Source: Phlyctochytrium arcticum (lineage: Eukaryota; Chytridiomycota; Chytridiomycetes; Chytridiales; Chytridiaceae). Taken from it: 64,000 bases of DNA. Position numbers and translations under genes: made by a program. Within the stretch, counting starts at the first letter, position 1, and each line of letters begins with the position of its first letter. The stretch is taken from positions 1 through 64,000 of the forward strand of contig JAHLKI010000006.1 in the NCBI GenBank assembly GCA_025602905.1. The letters are read 5' to 3'. The notes below the pieces were generated by a model. It did no database searches. It was given only the letters and a program-made list of their open reading frames with translations, and was not told the DNA's origin. Positions 31,711 to 44,290 of this stretch are shown here, piece by piece.

Positions 31711-33761
31711 TTAGGGAAGTTGGTTATTGCGCACAGCAACACGGCGTTGGTGCTGCTGCTGATGCGGAAACCCGCCCTGGGGCGCACGATGCAAATCAAG
31801 AGGATACCCATTCGAAAAGGGTCCGCCCGCAAAGGGATGCATGGTGTGAGGCGGGTTCGAGAAGGTAATCGAGCGTTGTAACGGGCCTGTAGTATTAAAC
31901 AAGGCCTCGTGGGCCGCCGAGCGTTGTTGTTGGTTGTTGTAGTCGTCGTGATGCGGGGAAGCGGCAGAGGCAATGTGGAGCTGGGAAGGGGGTAACCAGT
32001 CTACTCCACCCCCACTACCAGGAAAGGCGGCAGGGAGACGGGGTCGGTGTTGTTGGTAGTGGCCAGGGTAGTAAGGGTGAGATGCATGAGCGAAACCACT
32101 TAGATGGTGAGGGTCTTCGGTGACTTTCCCCCAACCAAAAGGTGGGACGGGGTTATGCTTGTCTTGCTGGGGCAAGGGTGCACGCATACCACCCACGGTA
32201 CCATTATTCATAAACCTGGCTCTGCCGCCCAACTCTGATTTGCCGTGATGGGCCATATTGTGAGAGTTATTCAGGAAATTCCACGATGCCTGCATCAATC
32301 CACTTGACGGAGAGGTGGACGTAGCCGGATCATTTTCGTCATCCCCTTGAGGGCTATTGACCAATGTTTGCGTGCCAGGAGCAATGAAAACTTCCGTCGG
32401 GGACGTGCCCGCCTCGGTCAAGTAAGACACATCATCTTCAAATGATGACTCATTGGTCCACGTATTTTCGTCCTCTTCCAGTTTAGGGGAGCGGTTTGGT
32501 AGACGCTTGGTGCCAATGGGCCCAGACGGGTGCGTTCCATAAAAGGGACGAGGGCACAATCGGTCCTGTGACTGAATCATGAGCATCTCAAAGTCGTTGC
32601 AAATGTCGGCATCCAACTGCTCGATCGACCGGCGATTCAGCAAGTTGTATTCATCATGGAATTTGTCCGCGGAGCGGGACGATGCGGGATTGGTCAAGCG
32701 AAGGGGAAGAGGGACTTGTTGGAGGTTAAAGGGTGCATTCATGGATTGCATGGAACCGCGCAACAACAGCTGCTCGCGCTCGTGAGCCAAGAGATCCTCG
32801 TCGTCCGATTTGGCATTCTTGGCATAACTGACGACCAGGTTGGTCTCGTGGCGCAATCGTCGCCAGCAGTTGACTGCCGACTGCTCCTTGTCGAAAAAGA
32901 CGTAGCCATACTTTCCGTGGAATTGGACCTTGAGAAAACTGAGAGAGTACATTTTAGTATTCATACTGCGATAACGTGCGAATGTGTATGCAGGAAACGT
33001 ACCCAGCGAAAGCGCGAAAGACTTTGCACATTTCTTCCTTGGAGTAGTTGGTGGGCAAATGCGTGACATGAATCACTTTACAGCGGGCGCTATCTTCTTC
33101 CGGTTGCGGGTACGGCACGCGATAGTTTTTCTGGGCCGGTTCCAACGTAATGACTCCGGGCGGAGTAGGGCCGCGGAGAGCATGGCGAGCAGAGTCTTTT
33201 GTGATGAAGCGGACAAAGCAGTAGTGGTCATAAAACGCAAACAACTCGAATCCTTGGTAATTGCGAAAATGCAGATACAGTTCACCACGATCAGTCATGC
33301 CCGGCCTAGTGACATTACATTGTTGTGTGAGTTGATGGTAGATTATACTTTTAGGGATAATCAAGCACTTACCGGTAGGCGACATGAACAGTATTTGTTT
33401 CGACATGAGTTCCATTCGGAGCCTGCATTCTGGTGGGGCAAGAGACGGCGCGGGGTCGGACGGGGATCATGGGTTCCATGGGCCGGACGGGATTGATTTG
33501 GGTAAACATGACTGCCGCGTGTGAAGGAGGGTTGTGTTGGGAGACTTCCTGAGAGTTGGCGTTGGGAGAAGACAAGGCGGAATTTGAAGTGGATGAAGTT
33601 GAAGATGATGTAGACAAGGGGGGAGGGGGCGAGTCGGATGTTGAGTCGTGAGATGAGCGCGAGAGCATCGTCTCGGTGTATGTAGATGAAGAGTGATGCC
33701 GTGGATCTTGACTAAATCTTTGATGTTGTTGGAATGGTTGTGCGGATGATGACAGGGTCAT
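31711..33761 (-). CDS. two-RRM RNA-binding protein (Whi3/RBPMS-like)
   Basis: Exons 33761-33373, 33305-33003 and 32938-31711 give 639 aa. A Ser/Gln-rich N-terminus of about 120 residues leads to RRM1: VHVAYRPG at the first strand, GELYLHFRNYQGFELFAFYD, CFVRFITKDSARHALRG and GVITLEPAQKNYRV. RRM2: KVIHVTHLPTNYSKEEMCKV, FRAFAGFLKVQFHGKYGYVF and FFDKEQSAVNCWRRLR, restored across the last intron. The 'F-nY-GFE' loop is typical of the Whi3/RBPMS/couch-potato branch. The C-terminal 400 residues are disordered, with His/Pro/Gly/Gln-rich prion-like sequence. Known: Whi3 proteins hold G1 cyclin and other mRNAs in assemblies. Cytoplasmic mRNA binding is inferred. RRM1 RNP2 is weak. Confidence 0.8.
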
Positions 33762-36266
33762 GTCGGAGATGGATGTTTCTTATTTGCCGTTGGGGTATAT
33801 CTTGAGTTGTGTACCGGGGTAAGCTGTAGTGTGAGGACTAGTACGACCAAAGGACGGGATGCGGGTGTTTTGCTTATGCCCACGCTCGCAGTACTCGAGT
33901 ATACCACACTAAAAATGTGTGCGTTGTCAAACACTACGCTATGGGGGTAGCCTGTCGTTCTCCCGGGTGATCCTCGTGTGTGTAGATGCAAGTTGCTGGG
34001 GTTTGGGCGGCAAACAAGAATGTGTCCAAAGGTTGCGTGCGCAGGAACCACCGTATCCAGCAAGCCAGCAGCAGGATGCCCGAGGAAATCCACAAGATAA
34101 AACGTCCGTTCAAAAAAAATCAACGGTGGAAGAAGGAAATACTGCGGAAAGGGAGAGGGGGGGGAAGGGAATAAGGTGGTCTTTATTTCGTTTTCACGCT
34201 GGGCAAGGGGAATCACCACCACTGGGCCAGGGGGCCGTTTTGGCTTTGGCTGCTGCTGATTTCTGGATATACCGCGGCAAAACAATCGGCGCAGGGAATA
34301 CCAGGGAAAATAAAGCGCAGGGAAGTCGGCGGTTCGGATATATCTATCGTATCGAGATTCCGATGACCAAAGTGTGCTGAAATGGGGACGACGGAAATGG
34401 CGAGAAAGGAACACCTTTTACTAAAGTAGCCAGGGGGTTTTCCGCAAAGTGACGCTTTTGACGCGGAGCCGAGTCAGGAAAGCGGCAGGTTGGCGATACT
34501 TTTGACTATTGCGGGAGAGTATCTATAGATCCAATGACTTTATCCTAGTAGTATCCTCCAGGGATATCGAGCTAGACCGGGGTTTGAAGCCTTGTATATA
34601 TGTTGAGGGATCCTGGCGAAATGGCAGCAGCGGACCCAGACTATAGCAGTACTACTCGGATAACGGCGTGTATATGGCGAGTAACTGGCTGTATCGGAGT
34701 ACCGGAGGAGGGCCAGTCTTGAAACGGTAAACAGAGTTGAGAAGTGAAATGTCTAGCGAAATGCCGAGAAAGATCTTGGCCCAGTTCTTGGCGCTAATCG
34801 CCGCTGTCTGAGTTTGTTCAAGGAAGCTGCTTGCTCCAGTCGCGGGCAGAACACCCACGCGAAACCTCGCTATCCGGACTTCAACCTTTGTTTTTTGCTG
34901 GAACTTGGAAGGCAAGCTATGAAGGAACAGCCCATAAAAAGTGGTGGTAGATCTGCGGAAAATGAATCACTATACGAGAGAAAAGTCGTGCGCGGGAAAA
35001 GAAAGATGTCCGGTTGGAAACAAAGGCTCGTACACTCGAGGCGACGACCTAAACGCAGATTGCAAGCAGCCTGTGGCAGGTTATTTGCTGAAGCTTCGTG
35101 GTGGGCAGCTTGCAGACCCCTGGTCTCTATCTACTCGAGTAAAGAAAGTTGCTCTTTATGCGCACCCTCGGGGTTCTCTCGATTTGAATTTGAAAATGGG
35201 GGGAAGTATCTGGATTTTAGAGGAATTTGAAGTCGCAAAGAGCACCGTTTATAGGATTTATCACAAGAGTATGCTTTTGATTACCCCAAATTCCGGACGT
35301 TTTTAACCCGCGCCCCCTCATCCATGATATGCACATCACGCATCCTGCCGTTATTCCTTCTGTCAAGGATCCCATTTGTCGCGCGTACTTCAATGCGGAA
35401 TGAGCTTACTACCCGAGTACGAGTATAGTATTAGAAGCCATGGCAAACTGCATTTGCTCGAGTCAAACCCAGTCAATGCTCTTAAAGGCTCCCTGGGGAC
35501 TGAATTTACCACCCCCATTCGCGCGGATCTGCCCTGAACGGGTTTTTACGCGTGTTTGGGAATTCCTGTTGCTGACGTGAAAGCTGTTGCTGGCTGCTGC
35601 GCGTATATGTAAAGCCTGAAAAGCCTATTTCCTCCAGTCTTTACTCGCCTATTATCCAACTCCCCTCGGATTGGTGGCTTTAGCGTTTGTTTCTGGTAGC
35701 ATCTGATTTCAATGCCGTTGATTTGATGAACCGGCCGCTCGTTGAACCTCGATCCTTTTCATCATGTAATAGCCCCATGTTGTATTAGTATTTGTGGTTT
35801 TAGGTGGTTCATTCTTCCCTTTTATTTGGAATTCAAACATTTAATACATAGACGTGTGCATTATTCCTTACTTTTACTCTTTACTTTGTCTCTGTAGTTT
35901 TAGCTTGTATCTGGTTGTCCATTCTTCCATTTCATTCCAAATGCACCGAGCGCAAACTTCATATTGACCCGGTAACACTGAGTCGCTGTAAGTGCAAAGT
36001 TTGACTACATCCAGTCTCCTTATATTTCTGGTGTTTCTTTGCATGAAAGATGTATCAACGGTTTTCTTTTGTATAAAGTTGAATTTTATAGTGCGATTTA
36101 CTGCTCAAAGCTTTGTGTAGACGAGCAAATTAGAAGTTGAGACGTGGCTGCGGCTTTTCCAATAGGATGACTTCTGTAAATAAAGGGTGTATCCTACTCG
36201 CTATATATAGCATGTCTAAAGAATCCGCTCACAGAAGATTGCACTCAAAGAAGTTTGACATTGACA
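33762..36266. other. 2.5-kb intergenic region
   Basis: Long spacer between divergent genes. Open frames up to 218 codons exist on both strands (33758-34414 minus, 33919-34380 plus, 34814-35306 plus), but they overlap in antisense, lack introns and domains, and have no low-complexity or membrane pattern that argues for coding. Possibly long regulatory 5' flanks of the RNA-binding protein gene; an unannotated non-coding RNA cannot be excluded. Confidence 0.5.
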
Positions 36267-37449
36267 ATGACTTCAACTAAGTGCATGGAATCTATGGAGC
36301 TGCGCCAAGCATCGCAATCCATCACTGGTCAAAGAGTAGGATCCGGGAGTCAATCATTGACGAATCCATCTACGAGAGACCACAATTACGGTAGTAGTAA
36401 AACTCGGCCCTCCCTTAACCCCAACGAAAGCCGTCTGCCCAACACAACTGTCGTTAGTAGCAGTAGTCTTATTACGCCTGCTGCGCCCAAGCGCGCCATG
36501 TACACTCCCCCTCACCTCCGTCGCAAGAATGCCGAAAACGATGTATCCGGGACATCCCCGCCTTCCGCTGCATCACTTTCGAGAAGTCCACCCCGCGGCA
36601 ACAACGATGCATCGCTTTCGAGAAGTCCACCCCGCGGCAACAACAATGCATCGCTTTCGAGAAGTCCACCCCGCGGCAACAACATTGCATCGCTTTCGAG
36701 AAGTCCACCCCGCGGCAACAACGATGCATCACTTTCGAGAAGTCCACCCCGCGGCAACGACTTCCGGGCTCAAAACCAATCGAATGGGAATAACCATGCT
36801 TCGCGGGCTGGTGTAAAGCGAGATCATTCTCCACCGCAGCAGCGGCGACAGCCGCCTGAACCAGTTGCTCCCGCTCGACGACGACCTACCGCGTGGTAAG
36901 CGTTAAACGGTCGTCAGTATCTACGCGTTTTTTTTAATCACCGATTATGTAGGCTTCAGTTTGCGGCGACGGGTACTGTCACCAAACCAGTAGTGCCCCC
37001 AAGTACCACCGTCAAGAATGAAAATGCTCAGCCAGTAGCAGCGACTCCTACGGTCAAAGTCCCAACGCCGGCAACTACCCCAGCCCCTGCGCCAGCAGCT
37101 AAAATCAAACCCGCTACGAGTCCCATCCCGCCGGCAGTCACCCCGCGACCAGCAGAAACTTTGACCAAAAATGCAAAAGCCGTCCAGCCAACAGTTTCTT
37201 CTACCTCACCTGTCAAACAAAATATTCCTCCTGCTACTGCCAGCCTAACTGTACCCGCCAATCCTAGCTCAGCAACTAAACCAGCAGTCACCCCATCCCC
37301 TCCCAAGGCCAAAGCGTGAGTTATCATGTCCACCTTCCCCACACATTTTCTGACTGATTCTTAGAACCGCACCGGCAGGCCATTGGGCAGATGACGACGA
37401 GGACTTTGATTACAACAGTGATATATCATGGGGTCGTGGCAAACAGTAA
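36267..37449 (+). CDS. disordered protein with YTPPHLR motif and SRSPPRGNN tandem repeats
   Basis: Exons 36267-36895, 36953-37315 and 37365-37449 give 358 aa. Early in the protein MYTPPHLRRKN matches the YxPPHLR peptide near the N-terminus of Ded1/DDX3 helicases, reported in human DDX3 to contact eIF4E. Then five 30-nt tandem repeats (36585-36756) encode SLSRSPPRGNN(D/N/I)A. A Pro/Ala/Val/Thr-rich stretch fills exon 2. The last exon encodes an acidic aromatic end, GHWADDDEDFDYN, and WGRGKQ. No folded domain. SR-like and acidic W motifs suggest an mRNA- or translation-associated adaptor; this is inference. The near-identity of the repeats suggests recent expansion. Confidence 0.7.
36585..36756 (+). 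repeat. five-copy 36-bp coding tandem repeat
   Basis: Units containing CGAGAAGTCCACCCCGCGGC recur five times with a period of 36 bp, differing mainly at one codon (GAT/AAT/ATT). All lie inside the reading frame of the disordered protein, so copy number changes keep the frame. Confidence 0.85.
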
Positions 37450-37775
37450 CGCCATACATTCCCTTTCCTAGATCGTAATGCGTAAGTCGAAGCGTGCTGC
37501 GCGCGGTATACTGGTGAAAATGCTGTAATGTTTGTAGATACACTGGTAATAATAAATTGGTGGTTGCTCTCTGAACGAATGGTTCACCTCAGGGAAAATG
37601 CTAAATATCCGAGCATGAACGCGCAAGCAGCCGTGGGAAAGAAAGCAGCTCCGGAAAAGCAAATATGAAGATCTCGGCGAGTGGCTGTGCACTGTCTTTA
37701 GCGTCACTTCCAAAATTTCGGTTTGCGTCGAACTATGCGAAGCGTTTTCCGTTTGCCAAAAAACGACAGTTCAAT
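37450..37775. other. short intergenic spacer
   Basis: 326 bp between tandem genes; no features beyond presumed UTRs. Confidence 0.6.
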
Positions 37776-39631
37776 ATGGGAAAGAACACAGACAAGCTCT
37801 ATGTGACACACTCAGAACATGCAGCGGGACCAGGGTATGTTCCGCATATTGGGGAGTATACGTCTATTCAAAGCCAACGTTTGTTTATGTAGTGGTTTCA
37901 AGCGTAAAGCCTATGGGAGTGAGTTCAAGGGACTGCCCTTCTATTGCTGCTCTTTGTCACTTCAACCATTTGAGCACCCCGTATGCACCAAAGATGGTAT
38001 GGTGTTTGATCTCACGTGAGTAGTCAAATCGCTGGAGTTATAGTCAAAATCTCATCCTTTGTGTAGGAATATCATCCCGTGGTTGAAGAAGCATGACAAC
38101 AAGAACCCAGTCAGCGGCGAGACTCTATTACCCAAGGATCTCATCAAAGTCACTTTTCACAAGAACGCTGATGATCAGTACTTTTGCCCCATCACATTCA
38201 AAGTTTTTAATGAACATACCCATATCGTAGCGATCGCCACTTCAGGCAACGTCTATTCGTTTGAAGCGGTCGAGCAGTTAAACATCAAGACAAAGAACTG
38301 GAAAGATTTGATGACGGAAGAGCCGTTCAAGCGCAAGGACGTGATTACAATCCAGGATCCTCATTCAATACAAAAACGCAACATCAATGACTTTTATTAC
38401 GTCAAGAATGATTTAAAGGTGGAGAATGTTGAATTGGAAAAGGCCAAGAAGAAATTGGATTATAAGATCAACGCGGTGGGAGCAACGGATCGGGTTTTAA
38501 AGGCTGTGCAAAAGAGTGATGCGGAGGCTCGGGTGGAAAAGGCGAAAAAGGACGGCCCACCACCCACTCTGACACCATCATTTGTGACCAAGGAAAAGCA
38601 GGCATACAACACTGCATTCTTTACCAATGGAGCGGCCTCATCGTCGTTAACGTCCACCGCTGTTCCGATTCAGACGGCAAATACTTCGGCGAAATGGAAA
38701 GAAGAGGAATACATGTTTGAACGGATCAAGGGGAAGGGGTATGCCCAGATCAAGACAAATCTGGGAGACTTAAACTTGGAATTACTTTGTGGTGACACGC
38801 CTCGTGCCGCTTACAATTTTGTTCAGTTGGCCAAGAAAGGTAAGTTTACCACAGAAATGACCGTCATTAGGGAAGTTTGAACCAAGTTTGTCTTCGTTCG
38901 TATAGGATACTATAAAGACACATCATTCCATCGGTCAATAAAGCACTTCATGATCCAAGGTGGTGATCCAACAGGCACAGGTCGGGGCGGAGAGTCGATC
39001 TGGGGCGAGCCGTTTGTAGATGAATTCAAAACAAGTCTGACGCATAACGCCCGCGGAATCCTTTCCATGGCCAATAAGGGGAAGAACACCAATACCTCTC
39101 AATTGTATGTTGTTTGCACTTTTTCCCGTGCTTTGCATATACTTATTTGTCGCGGGATCTTCTAGCTTTATTACGTACCGACCTTGTGAGCATCTAGACA
39201 ATAAACACACCATTTTTGGAAAAGTTGTTGGGGGATTGGACGTCCTGAGTAAAATGGAGGCTGTCCCTACTGAGGACGACGAGAAACCATCGGTAGGATC
39301 ATAAGTTGAATTTTTGATCCTAGGCATCTCAATAACTTATTTTCGTGTCATTTTCCAGCAACCCATCACCATCCTCGACATCAACATCTTTGTTGACCCC
39401 TTTGAAACATTTCAAGAAGAGATTGCCAAGCAGCAGGAGACGGGTAACGGGCCATTATCAGCCGCCAAAAAGAATAAACGAAAAGCTCAAAAGGCTGCGT
39501 CTGGAGTTGGGGAAGGAGTTGGGGCAGCTGGAAGTGCTATTGATTGGTCGCTTGCTAGTGAGGTCGGCGAGCAAACCAAGAAAAAGACTAAAGTTACAAG
39601 CGGCGGTTTTGGCAATTTTGATTCTTGGTAG
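37776..39631 (+). CDS. PPIL2: U-box cyclophilin, PPIL2/Cyp60 type peptidyl-prolyl isomerase
   Basis: Six exons (37776-37834, 37893-38015, 38067-38839, 38906-39104, 39166-39292, 39359-39631) give 517 aa; human PPIL2 has 520. The N-terminus [20 protein letters not shown] is family-typical. A split U-box follows: [68 protein letters not shown]. The cyclophilin domain starts at [18 protein letters not shown] and has [19 protein letters not shown] with catalytic Arg/Phe/Met/Gln, then GRGGESIWG and [24 protein letters not shown] closes the core. The Lys-rich tail carries a nuclear signal (KKKTK). Known: a nuclear spliceosome-associated protein with U-box ubiquitin-ligase function. The usual active-site Trp position is not assessed. 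Confidence 0.95.
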
Positions 39632-39771
39632 GGCATATCCCGACCAAATGTATATAATTTATGTTTACTGGCCGCGTTGATTTTATCAAATCATTAGACG
39701 CCCCTCAGTGTGGCAAATACAGTTATTATAACTTGCGCGCAAATGTAGTGACAGAGTTACGAATGAAACGA

Positions 39772-42605
39772 TCATTTCTGGGGTACCGCATTCAAAGCTT
39801 GTACTTTTTCCTTTCGGAACTTTAAGCAGCTTTGTCCTCTCCCTGCCTTCCATGACGGAAACGGATTATGAATTTTGGCTTCTTCTGCTCCTACCAGTGG
39901 TAGACTACGCACGGGTACCGGCTGGAGTCGGATGGGCGACTGGTGAATGTGTAAGTGACTCATACTCGACATAGTAGTCGCTGTGGGAAGGACAGTGCGG
40001 GAAAATGAGGAAGCTGGGGTGACGGATAAACCGGATACGCGACTTTTAGTGGAAGATGAGCTGGAGCGAGAGGAGAGTGAGAAGGAGGATGTGGAGCTTG
40101 CTGAGAGGGAGGAGCGCGAAGTTGGTGTCATGGAGTATAATACTGAGGCTGAGGAGGAGCGAGATGAATCAGAGTGAGATGGTGGGGACGACGACAAGGA
40201 GTAAGCGGATAAAGACGACGTTGATCGCAAGGTAGTAGTTGACGATTTGATGTAGGATAAAGATGATGCGGACCGACGGGTCGTTTTTTGTAAATGACCC
40301 TTTTGACGTGCCAGTTTGGGCAGAACACGAATAGAGTCCCCGGGCAAAAGACTGCGTAAGCGTTTGATACGGGCCTCGGCGTCCGGTTCCAGCTCGGTCC
40401 ACTGTTGGAGCAGCTGGGTCGCGTGAGTGCTCGGCAGGTAGGGTGCATGAGACTGATGTGGGTGGGGAACGAGGCGGACAAAGTTTCCCAGGCGCGCATT
40501 CTGTAGAAGTGGGCGTTAGTGTTTTAATAGATTGAATAGATGTTCGTTTGCGCACCTCATCTTCCGACTCTTGTAAGTGCAGAATGTCTTGACTGGTTAG
40601 AGCTTGTGAAGGGAGTGTTGAAATGCGTGTCAACATGGAAGATTGGGGGCGTCCAGGTCCTCTCCCCGAATCACTCGAACCCGTAGATGATATGACCGTG
40701 GCAGCATCAAAGGAATCTCTGCGAGTTTTCGATCATGTTTAGATGCCACGATATTTCCTAGATTTTGCTATAACTGTCTCTTACCCCTCCACAACCCGCT
40801 TTAAATCCGACACTTTGAATCCGACGAGATTGAATAGGTCGGTCACCATGGTCGACTTGATCTTCCAGTCCATATCGCAAGATGCCTTTAATGATGGTGA
40901 AATGTTGACTTCCATCAACCACGGTTTCAACTGCGCGTCCAGAAGAATGTCAAAACCAAACAATTCATAGAATGTGGATCTGCCAGCAGCAAAATCAGTT
41001 TTACGAATAGCCGCCGCCAGCACAGGTGAAAACTATTCTTACGGGTTTTGGGCGTAAAGTTTGACTCCACTGCTGTTGGACGCGTGCCCGGCGATAATCG
41101 TTTTTACCACGACCCGGTGAATTTCTTGGATGACGGGGGCAACATTGACATTGGTGGCATGAAAATAGTCCTGTAATGTCGTAAAGGACCTGCTCGACAG
41201 GCGATTTCAGTCAGAAACGACGTGATAACGTTTTTTAGCATAGCTTGTGCGCCAACATACCTACCACTTGCTGGCTGTAGCACTGAAGCGCGGGTCGCTC
41301 AGTAAGAAAGTCTCGGGGGTATCGGGTTGCGAGCCCTTGTCTTTGGCGTGACGACTGACGCTGTAGTTTGTCAAGTGGATGTAACGGTTGCCGGCTGACT
41401 TGACGGATGTCGTGTATCTGAGGGGAAAATCTTAGTCCTCGTTATAAGAACTGCGCAGTATGGATGAGAGCGTACTTTTGACTGGCAAAGCGCACAATAC
41501 CCTCCTCGGCCAGGTACACCCTTAGCGGCTCCCAGCTTGTGACAACGACGTACAGGCGAATATCAAACTTTCGCCCTCCGATCAGGTAAGGTTTTGTAAT
41601 GTAACGCGAGACCACGACTTTGCGCTTCTTTGGGAGTTTCTTGGGGTGAGTGATAACGCGGATGCCATGTCCACGCGCCGACGCTGGTGGTTTAACGATC
41701 CAGTGAGTCTGGCTATGAAAAATCCGCATGAGAGATGGGAGGTGGGTTGGCAACAAGTACGTCTCGGGTAGAAAGTTGAACAGCTAATGTACCCAGGAAC
41801 GATTAGGCAATGGACAAATTATCATTCTGCGCAGCGGGAATCTAACCTGAAATCCCCAGGTGCCTTGACATCGGATGTAGTTCCGCCATAGTTTATCTTT
41901 CCGTCCTATTTGAAAGCTCATTGGGAAATGGTTGACCTTCTTCCATGGGGCAATGGCTTTGAAGCGGGTTGGGTTGGAAGCATGTTTTCCCCAACTCCCG
42001 ATCCAGCGCTTTCCCTTTTTTATGAGCGTAAAATTGGCACGAAGGAGAGCAGCTACCGTGGGGCAAATGCGCTGGTCAACAACTGTAGCTTGAAAGATCG
42101 AAATCATCCTCATAGTCACCTCGAACAACTTTGGGTGTAAAGCCGCTGACTTTAAACTTGAGAGCGTTGGCCAGGTGCTTTGGTAACGGCAAAGCTATTA
42201 GAACCTTAATACCATGGGTAGATCCATCACCAGCTGAAATAAACACCTACCAAATTCGCCATCTGGCGGAAAAACCAAGACTTCTTCTCCATCCAGAAAC
42301 AAACTCGAGCGGATGGGACTACATGACTTGATAATGTCGTTCAAGCACTTTGGGCTTTGATGTCCACCGGGGCTGTTTACGTCTTCGCCATCATCGCTCT
42401 GTTCTTCCTCCCCGTCCACGCTAGGTGCCTCAGAACTACTTCCACTCTTGACACTGTCATCGTCATCCTCACAGTCGGAGCTACCACTACATATAGAAGC
42501 TGCATCACACATCAGTTCTGGATCTGCGGGTATATGATCTTCTTGGGCGCAGATTGGCATGTCTTTGGGCAAGAAGCTGGCGGTATCCGGACGGGCCAAA
42601 ATCAT
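39772..42605 (-). CDS. tubulin polyglutamylase, TTLL4-like
   Basis: Adds glutamate side chains to tubulin in axonemes and centrioles. Nine exons: 42605-42305, 42233-42120, 42052-41847, 41783-41476, 41417-41265, 41189-41043, 40979-40785, 40718-40556 and 40500-39772; about 771 aa. Signature blocks in order: IGSWGKHASNPTRFK, NHFPMSFQIGRKDKLWRN, HWIVKPPASARGHGIRVI (ATP grasp), SRYITKPYLIGGRKFDIRLY, GIVRFASQKYTTS, RYIHLTNYSVSRHAKDKG, ELFGFDILLD and KPWLMEVNISPSL. The pattern is nearest TTLL4/TTLL5. An acidic N-terminus and a 190-residue Ser-rich tail flank the enzyme core. The first intron is uncertain: a GTTTGT donor was used because the alternative leaves only a 17-nt intron. Presence of this gene argues for a flagellated stage. 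Confidence 0.93.
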
Positions 42606-43340
42606 CGTGCTTTCCTCTGAGATCGTCAATTTTTTAGAGGCGAAGGAAAGCCTACCAAAGGAGGGGAAGATTTTCCAGTGTCCCAGTTTACCGAAATCCC
42701 CCGAACAAAAACTAACAGAACTAAAGTAAATGTTTATCTCGCCCGTACCTATGGTACTGCAGATCGGAGTTTATTTACGCAGCTCTGCTGACGCAGAAAT
42801 CAACAGGACTGCCTTTGTTTTGCAATTTATTTTGGATTTTTGACGAAATGGAATGACGGTCTTTCCAAACCCATGTTTCCCTTCAGATGCACTACCCAGT
42901 CCCATATGTCTACGAGCAATCTGTGATGGTAATCTCTCGGGCTTTGACCACCACAATGTCTTTCGATTCTTATGTGTTATAAAAGCTTTAGAACACTCAT
43001 TCCCTTCTACTATCTATACGAGGTGCAAAATAACATGTACCTCATACAAGCACTACTGCTAGTGGCCTTGATAAATGCCGACAATACTCCCCGGAGTTAC
43101 ATTTGCCAGCCTCGCCATCAACCTAGACCTATACTGATTTTGCCACTATCTCTTAAACAATGCTTCAATTCTCTATAATACTGCACATTCAGCGCGTTCA
43201 GGGTTCACCAGGTTTACCCCTCGACGTGCTCCATTCAGCGCTCGATCTAGCTTCGAGTCCTGCCTCGAGTCTCTGCTCGACATGGGCGACGACGCGACGC
43301 GCAGCGACGCGTCCGGGTCAATTCATCCAAGAAAGGTCAA
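42606..43340. promoter_or_regulatory. intergenic region between divergent TTLL and F-box genes
   Basis: 735 bp expected to hold both promoters. Contains a CTCGA-rich patch at about 43219-43281. No gene or RNA recognised. Confidence 0.45.
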
Positions 43341-44290
43341 ATGGAGGTGATCTCGGTGGAACTTCAACGTCAAATCGGAAAGCGAAGTTGTGAATTCAAC
43401 TCCGACTGGATGCGAGATGGAACGGGTTCAACGGCGGCAACGAACAAACGTTCGCGAGAAGGACCTAATGTCACATACGTGCGACTGTTGTCTCTCCCTC
43501 TGGAGCTTTTATTACACGTAATGTTCAGTACGCTTGGCCCTATTTACCTGCAAGTGCCAATCGTCGCCACCTTTAGGTCGTGAAGTACCTTATTACCGCA
43601 AATCCAAACTCCGTACTTCATCTTATGCATGCAAGCCAAGCCCTGTATGGACGTCTTACTTCTCAGGCCTTTTCTCTGCTGGGCCGACAATATACTGCAA
43701 GGGTTCTCGGCTGGAGCTCGTTTGACAGTATGGAGCGGTATTTGGGGCATGTAGCTGATTCACGGCTCTGCGAGAGCAGCCAGTATCCGACCGCTACACT
43801 GCTGGACGGCAAAGTGGACAGGCAATCTCGAGAGCACATTATTCGCCTGTCATGGTGGAAGTTATTGACCCTACGCAAGCAACTCTGCCAATTTTGCTGC
43901 TCAAATTTGAATGACAAGTCTTCTCCCACTTTGGATACTGCATCAGACTTGTCCACCGAAGGCACCCATACTCAATCCTTGACGCGCTTCCTTGGGGGAT
44001 GGTGGGGGTTCACCAGCACTTGCCCGTGCTGCACGGCCACTCTCGGCAACCCAACCGATGTTGTGGTCTGCGGAACATGTCGTAGTCGATTTTGCTGGAC
44101 ATGTGTCGAAGACTGTTCCAAGGTGAAGCACTGTTGCTCTTGCCCGGAAAGTTGGGAAAAGTTCTGTCCCAGGTGCTGGTCAGTTGTCTTTCCCAAATGT
44201 TTGCAATGTGGGGTGAGGGGCTGCAGCTTTTGCGAGACGGATATAGACCCGCGTGCACCGTATACATGCTCCGAATGTCAAGGCCTGTAG
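43341..44290 (+). CDS. F-box-like protein with a C-terminal Cys-rich zinc-binding region
   Basis: Exons 43341-43517 and 43577-44290 (59-nt intron) give 296 aa. Joining the exons creates an F-box-like helix pair: LLSLPLELLLHVVKYL and SVLHLMHASQALYGRL. After a helical linker, 19 Cys residues in the last 150 positions form CxxC-type pairs (FCCSN; CPCC; CGTCRSRFCWTCVEDC; CCSCPESWEKFCPRC; CLQCGVRGCSFC; CSEC). That is enough for about four zinc sites in RING/IBR- or TRIAD-like spacing. Seen: F-box-like start plus zinc modules. Known: F-box proteins recruit SCF targets. Inferred: a substrate receptor or ubiquitin-linked protein. The zinc region fits no named family with certainty. Confidence 0.7.

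Noticed and set aside
33919..35306. Several 100-200-codon frames in the 2.5-kb spacer
   Set aside because: Overlapping on both strands, no domain, intron or codon pattern.
42234..42251. 17-nt intron in the TTLL gene (GTAGGT ... TTTCAG)
   Set aside because: Frame-consistent but too short to splice; a 71-nt intron using GTTTGT gives the same downstream frame and was preferred.
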